In this document: in pieces, positions 23,038 through 25,469 of the stretch
Position numbering within the stretch: position 1 is the first letter of the stretch
Layout of the letters: each line of letters opens with the position of its first letter
From: Prevotella sp. UBA2756
GTDB taxonomy: Bacteria; Bacteroidota; Bacteroidia; Bacteroidales; Bacteroidaceae
NCBI GenBank assembly: GCA_002353205.1
Contig: DEJE01000022.1
Coordinates: 132,483-157,951 of the forward strand
Length of the DNA stretch: 25,469 nucleotides
Reading direction: 5' to 3'
The notes under the pieces: generated by a model
The model's input: the letters and a program-made list of their open reading frames with translations, nothing else
Databases searched by the model: none
Told to the model about the DNA's origin: nothing
Position numbers and translations under genes: made by a program

Positions 23038-23292
23038 GACAAGAATAATGGAGCTGTTGAAAGATGCCGCCACGGAGGTTTTCGGGTTGTAGGCCGCTGC
23101 ATGTCCAAAGGCTTATGATGAACATCGGACAGGCATTGCCTGCCTTCCTGAATCCTCAAGACTCATAAAAGTCAACCTCAGCGAAGCTATCAAGCCGATG
23201 CGTAGATATGACAAGTAGCGCTCTTTCTTCAGCTCCTGCAACTTGTCCGTTTGTTACCATGCCATGCAGAATGTACCGTCTATAAATCCTGC
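23038..23292. other. Boundary region between the cysK block and accessory DNA
   Basis: About 255 nt without a convincing gene. It holds a small palindrome CAGGCATTGCCTG (about 23130) and the left arm of a 10-bp inverted repeat described separately. No promoter of the TAnnTTTG type or strong terminator was recognised. Base composition falls toward the A/T-richer accessory region to the right, so the integration boundary probably lies here. Confidence 0.4.
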
Positions 23293-23298
23293 ATGGCA
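23260..23298. repeat. Perfect 10-bp inverted repeat spanning an ATG
   Basis: TGCCATGCAG (23260-23269) and CTGCATGGCA (23289-23298) are perfect complements around a 19-nt loop. The right arm includes the ATG at 23293, the most likely start of the next gene. In mRNA it would hide the start codon. It could also be a recombination or transfer site given the accessory context. Confidence 0.7.
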
Positions 23299-24402
23299 AT
23301 TACCAGCTTATCGGGGCAGGAAGCAATTCGTGCCAAGGAAGTTGCTGAGTTCACCGAGCGTAAGAAGGCTGAGTCTAAGCAGATTATTGAAGCCATCAAG
23401 GAGAACAGCAATAAGCTGACTAAGCTCCAGAAGGCTATTGACGACTTGCTATCTGCCACCAGTGTACCCGAAGAGTCTCTTGATGCTGTGCCATTTGCAG
23501 AGATGACCTTTACGATGAAAGGTTCTGATGAGGTCAAGACAGTACAGGATATTGTTGATGATGCCCTTTGTCGCATCAATAAGGATATCAGCACACCTAT
23601 TCCTCTTTTGAAACGAGAAGAATGGCAGAAGGAACGTAATGCTAAGGCAAAGGAGATTGTCACCATTCTCCAACAGCAACTTCTCAGTGTTTCCAAACTA
23701 CACAAGAAGCAGATTAACAACGTAGGCAAACAGATGTATCTCGATGCCAAGCAAAAGGTCGCTCTTGCAGCCAAGACAGAGGAAGAGAATGTACGGCTGA
23801 AGCATCGCATCTCTCAGTTGGATGAGAATGCCATCACCCGTGAGAAGGGAAGAACTGCTACTGCAGAGCGTAAGGCTCAGGAACAGGCTACCCGTGCTAA
23901 TCGTGAAGAACAACGTGCCAACAATGCCGAGAGCCGACTCGCTATGATGGAGCGTTTTGTCAGACAGACCGGTGCTTCAGAGGCTTTTGACCATTGGGCA
24001 AATCTTACCGCGGTTATAGACAAGGCTATTGCAGCCTTCAATGCCTGGGCCCATAGCAGAGCCTCCATCTTTAGTCGCGACGACGAGCGTATCATTGGTC
24101 AGGGCATCATCGCGAAGTGCCAGCTTGAAGGTCTCAATCCTGTTAGTGAGACTGACCGTAAGACTGCTGCCAGTAGCATTGCAGAGATGGCAGAGGAGAC
24201 CATTGGTTCAATCTCTCAGTTCATGTGGGACACAGCTGTGCTTCGTATCAGCCAACTGGCTTCTGAAATGCGCGTGTCAATGGGAGGACAATCCGTTGGA
24301 GGCAGCAACGGCCGCTCGGCCCAATGGGACGCTTGCCCAAGCAAGAATGCCGACGAGTTGACCAACTGGGACGGAACCAAGAAGAAAGGGTTGGGCTGGT
24401 AG
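23293..24402 (+). CDS. Coiled-coil protein, possibly the C-terminal remnant of a mobilisation protein
   Basis: 369 aa from the ATG at 23293; a TTG at 23251 would add 14 residues. The first two thirds are charged and helical (AIRAKEVAEFTERKKAESKQ, EENVRLKHRISQLDENA, ATAERKAQEQATRANREEQ), typical of a long coiled coil. A more folded part with repeated isoleucines follows (about 235-330), then a Gly/Ser-rich tail, GGSNGRSAQWDACPSKNAD, and a basic end. No enzymatic motif is visible. MobV/Pre relaxases of Bacteroidetes end in similar coiled coils, but the catalytic N-terminal domain is absent here, so this may be a broken relaxase or an independent structural protein. No homologue is identified with confidence. 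Confidence 0.5.
   Translation: MAITSLSGQEAIRAKEVAEFTERKKAESKQIIEAIKENSNKLTKLQKAIDDLLSATSVPEESLDAVPFAEMTFTMKGSDEVKTVQDIVDDALCRINKDISTPIPLLKREEWQKERNAKAKEIVTILQQQLLSVSKLHKKQINNVGKQMYLDAKQKVALAAKTEEENVRLKHRISQLDENAITREKGRTATAERKAQEQATRANREEQRANNAESRLAMMERFVRQTGASEAFDHWANLTAVIDKAIAAFNAWAHSRASIFSRDDERIIGQGIIAKCQLEGLNPVSETDRKTAASSIAEMAEETIGSISQFMWDTAVLRISQLASEMRVSMGGQSVGGSNGRSAQWDACPSKNADELTNWDGTKKKGLGW
24291..24353 (+). repeat. 63-bp duplicated segment, copy 1 (end of the coiled-coil gene)
   Basis: Copy 1 encodes VGGSNGRSAQWDACPSKNAD near the C terminus of the coiled-coil protein. Copy 2 at 24748-24810 differs at about five bases, most of them silent, and reads in the same frame. The core contains a small CTTGC-CCAA-GCAAG hairpin. 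Confidence 0.85.
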
Positions 24403-24422
24403 CTTTCCTGTCTCTATATATA

Positions 24423-24462
24423 AGAGGTGGAGTAGGCTAAGGTTCCTTCTCCACTTCTTTTT
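24423..24462 (+). terminator. Intrinsic terminator after the coiled-coil gene
   Basis: A 14-bp stem (24423-24436 with 24445-24458, one T-T mismatch and one G-U pair) with an 8-nt loop is followed by TTTT. It lies 20 nt after the stop codon. This is the clearest terminator in the accessory region. Confidence 0.85.
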
Positions 24463-24670
24463 CGTCTTAGATTTCGTCTAATCCCGTCTAAATTCTCGTC
24501 TAAGCTCGTCTAAATCTCATGTAAATCTCGCTTAACGCCACGTAAATTTTCTAATCGAGAAACGCCCTAAACAAAGGGGATTCAGAAGATTTCCGCTTAA
24601 AATCTCGCTCAAAAGTCACGTAAATCTCGCTTTAATTTCCCGTCTAAACTCGTCTAAATTTTCGTTTCAG
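24463..24670. repeat. Array of degenerate ~11-nt repeats (CTCGTCTAAAT-like)
   Basis: Units with the core CGTCTAA or a variant (CGTCTTA, CATGTAAA, CGCTTAA, CACGTAAA, CGCTCAAA) recur every 10-12 nt. They form two blocks, about 24463-24550 and 24592-24666, separated by a spacer rich in A and G. At least twelve units can be counted. There are no unique spacers between units, so this is not a CRISPR array. A helical-turn period suggests cooperative binding of a protein (iteron, partition or transfer-origin type) or slippage-derived low-complexity DNA. Confidence 0.6.
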
Positions 24671-24682
24671 TTCGTTTTACCA

Positions 24683-24841
24683 ATGGGACTTAGCTATAAT
24701 ACGCATTGGGTTGCTGATATCAGAAATGAGACTCTCAATAGGTGGGCATTCGTTGGTGGCAGCAATGGCCGCTCGGCCCAAAGGGACGCTTGCCCAAGCA
24801 AGAATGCCGATGTAATTGGGATACCGGTCTTGGGAATATAG
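24683..24841 (+). CDS. Possible 52-aa small ORF carrying the duplicated peptide
   Basis: An ATG at 24683 opens a 52-codon frame. It begins MGLSYNTHWVADIRNE and continues into GGSNGRSAQRDACPSKNAD, the same peptide as at the end of the coiled-coil protein. No promoter or recognisable family supports it. It may be a broken C-terminal fragment left by a rearrangement rather than a working gene. Confidence 0.25.
   Translation: MGLSYNTHWVADIRNETLNRWAFVGGSNGRSAQRDACPSKNADVIGIPVLGI
24748..24810 (+). repeat. 63-bp duplicated segment, copy 2
   Basis: Direct repeat of 24291-24353, 457 bp downstream, ending at the same codon position. It flanks the ~11-nt repeat array together with copy 1, so the array and its terminator lie between direct repeats. 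Confidence 0.85.
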
Positions 24842-24914
24842 AAGTGGTAGAATCATAAAAAACGATAAAAATCCCGCAAAAACGACAATTACCATACGTA
24901 TTTGCCGTTTTTTT

Positions 24915-24924
24915 TATATCTTTG
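24915..24924 (+). promoter_or_regulatory. Likely -7 element of the XRE gene
   Basis: TATATCTTTG follows a run of eight or more T. It contains TATCTTTG (24917-24924), a good -7 match, but no TTG lies 20 nt upstream. A weak or regulator-dependent promoter is typical for an autoregulated control gene. The TTG at 24902 lies upstream of this box and is not the start. Confidence 0.6.
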
Positions 24925-24949
24925 CGGTAAACATCAATACATTTGCCAA

Positions 24950-25159
24950 ATGACAAAGGATATCAATCGAATCAAAGTGGTTCTTGTTGAAAAGAAGAGA
25001 ACGGGGAAATGGCTTGCAGAGCAAATAGGCAAAGACCCCGCTACAGTATCAAAGTGGTGTACAAATACGTCGCAGCCTGATTTACGCACATTAATAGACA
25101 TTGCCAGCTGCCTGCAAGTTGACATTAAAGAACTGATAAACTCCACGAAAGAATCATGA
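24950..25159 (+). CDS. XRE/Cro-type helix-turn-helix regulator
   Basis: 69 aa from the ATG at 24950. Nearly the whole protein is one HTH_3 domain: GKWLAEQIGKDPATVSKWCTN forms the helix-turn-helix (about 19-39) and LRTLIDIASCLQVDIKELI the supporting helices. Small stand-alone XRE proteins of this type act as controllers of restriction-modification and other defence operons. The stop overlaps the ATG of the next gene (ATGA, 25156-25159), so expression is coupled. Confidence 0.9.
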   Translation: MTKDINRIKVVLVEKKRTGKWLAEQIGKDPATVSKWCTNTSQPDLRTLIDIASCLQVDIKELINSTKES

Positions 25160-25469
25160 GCAGTAAGTTTTTCAATAATAACACAGGTAATACACTCTTT
25201 GACAAGTTGAAGGGTATAGCATCAGGCATGGCTAACTTCGACCGATTCTTGGCTGTTGTCGGGTTCTTCCGCTCTTCTGGATATTTCAAACTACGCAAAG
25301 AACTAAATGATGTCGAAGAAATAAAAATATTAGTTGGCATCAATATCGATGAAATCTTCCGTCGCCACAATAAGGCCATGCTGATGTTAGAAAACGAGGA
25401 AAAGGCAAAGATGGTCTATGATGAAGAGTTCCGTCAGGATATTATCAATGCTCGTTATGCACCAGAAGT
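25156..25469 (+). CDS. N-terminal part of a large protein, perhaps PLD-like/SNF2 helicase (cut by window end)
   Basis: An open frame runs from the ATG at 25156 to the window end (104 complete codons) with no stop. The visible part reads MSSKFFNNNTGNTLFDKLKG then GMANFDRFLAVVGFFRSSGYFKL and EEIKILVGINID. The pattern of hydrophobic strands VVGFFRSSGYF and IKILVGINID resembles the start of the phospholipase-D-like domain that opens large SNF2/DEAD helicase proteins in Bacteroidetes defence loci. That would fit the upstream XRE controller. No helicase motif is inside the window, so the identity is tentative. Confidence 0.5.
   Translation, partial: MSSKFFNNNTGNTLFDKLKGIASGMANFDRFLAVVGFFRSSGYFKLRKELNDVEEIKILVGINIDEIFRRHNKAMLMLENEEKAKMVYDEEFRQDIINARYAPE

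Noticed and set aside
24463..24670. CRISPR array.
   Set aside because: Units are about 11 nt, degenerate and contiguous, with no unique spacers and no cas genes nearby.

Overview
The window looks like a chromosomal segment of a gut Bacteroidales, most likely Prevotella or a close relative. The evidence is a SusC/SusD-like pair, a lipoprotein with a Ser-Asp-rich Bacteroidetes surface-export signature after its lipid cysteine, near absence of Shine-Dalgarno sites, and at least five promoters of the Bacteroidetes type (TTG, 20-nt spacer, then TAnCTTTG). All recognised genes lie on the + strand. The assignment to genus is an inference from style, not from a marker gene.

Layout. 1-1112: a JAMM/M67-type metallopeptidase and a response regulator with a LuxR-type HTH. 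1254-4042: a TonB-dependent receptor with a His-rich loop, followed by an exported protein with two heavy-metal-associated (HMA) domains joined by a Cys-rich linker, closed by an intrinsic terminator. 4043-10262: a SusC-like receptor, a SusD-like lipoprotein and a lipoprotein with two apparent YtkA-like repeats carrying Met/His motifs, each with its own promoter. 10278-16465: an NhaC-family transporter overlapping an L-cysteine desulfidase (CyuA/UPF0597)-like enzyme, then a TonB receptor with the CxxxM...HxM signature of the OprC/NosA copper receptors, then a second NhaC-family transporter. 16575-19821: ATP-grasp ligase, esterase and DAACS-family symporter in one tight operon. 20025-23037: metY (O-acetylhomoserine sulfhydrylase), a short-chain dehydrogenase and cysK, the sulfur-assimilation block. 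23040-25469: accessory DNA with a coiled-coil protein that may be a mobilisation-protein remnant, a ~11-nt-period repeat array, a 63-bp duplication, and at the right edge an XRE regulator translationally coupled to a protein cut by the window end that is perhaps a PLD-like/helicase defence protein.

The most striking observation is regulatory. Four promoters (SusC-like, SusD-like, YtkA-like lipoprotein, ATP-grasp) each carry two tandem copies of an 18-bp dyad, consensus ATACC-N8-GGTAT. The copies repeat every 23 bp, and the second always runs into the -33 element. The metY promoter lacks this. The four transcription units, with the genes between them, therefore look like one regulon. Its members include a Met/His-motif lipoprotein, an OprC-like copper-type receptor, an altered cysteine-desulfidase-like enzyme, two NhaC-type transporters, a ligase, an esterase and a symporter with an altered substrate site. 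My best reading is a candidate acquisition system for a metal (copper is favoured) or a metal-thiol/amino-acid compound; this is inference and the substrate is unproven.
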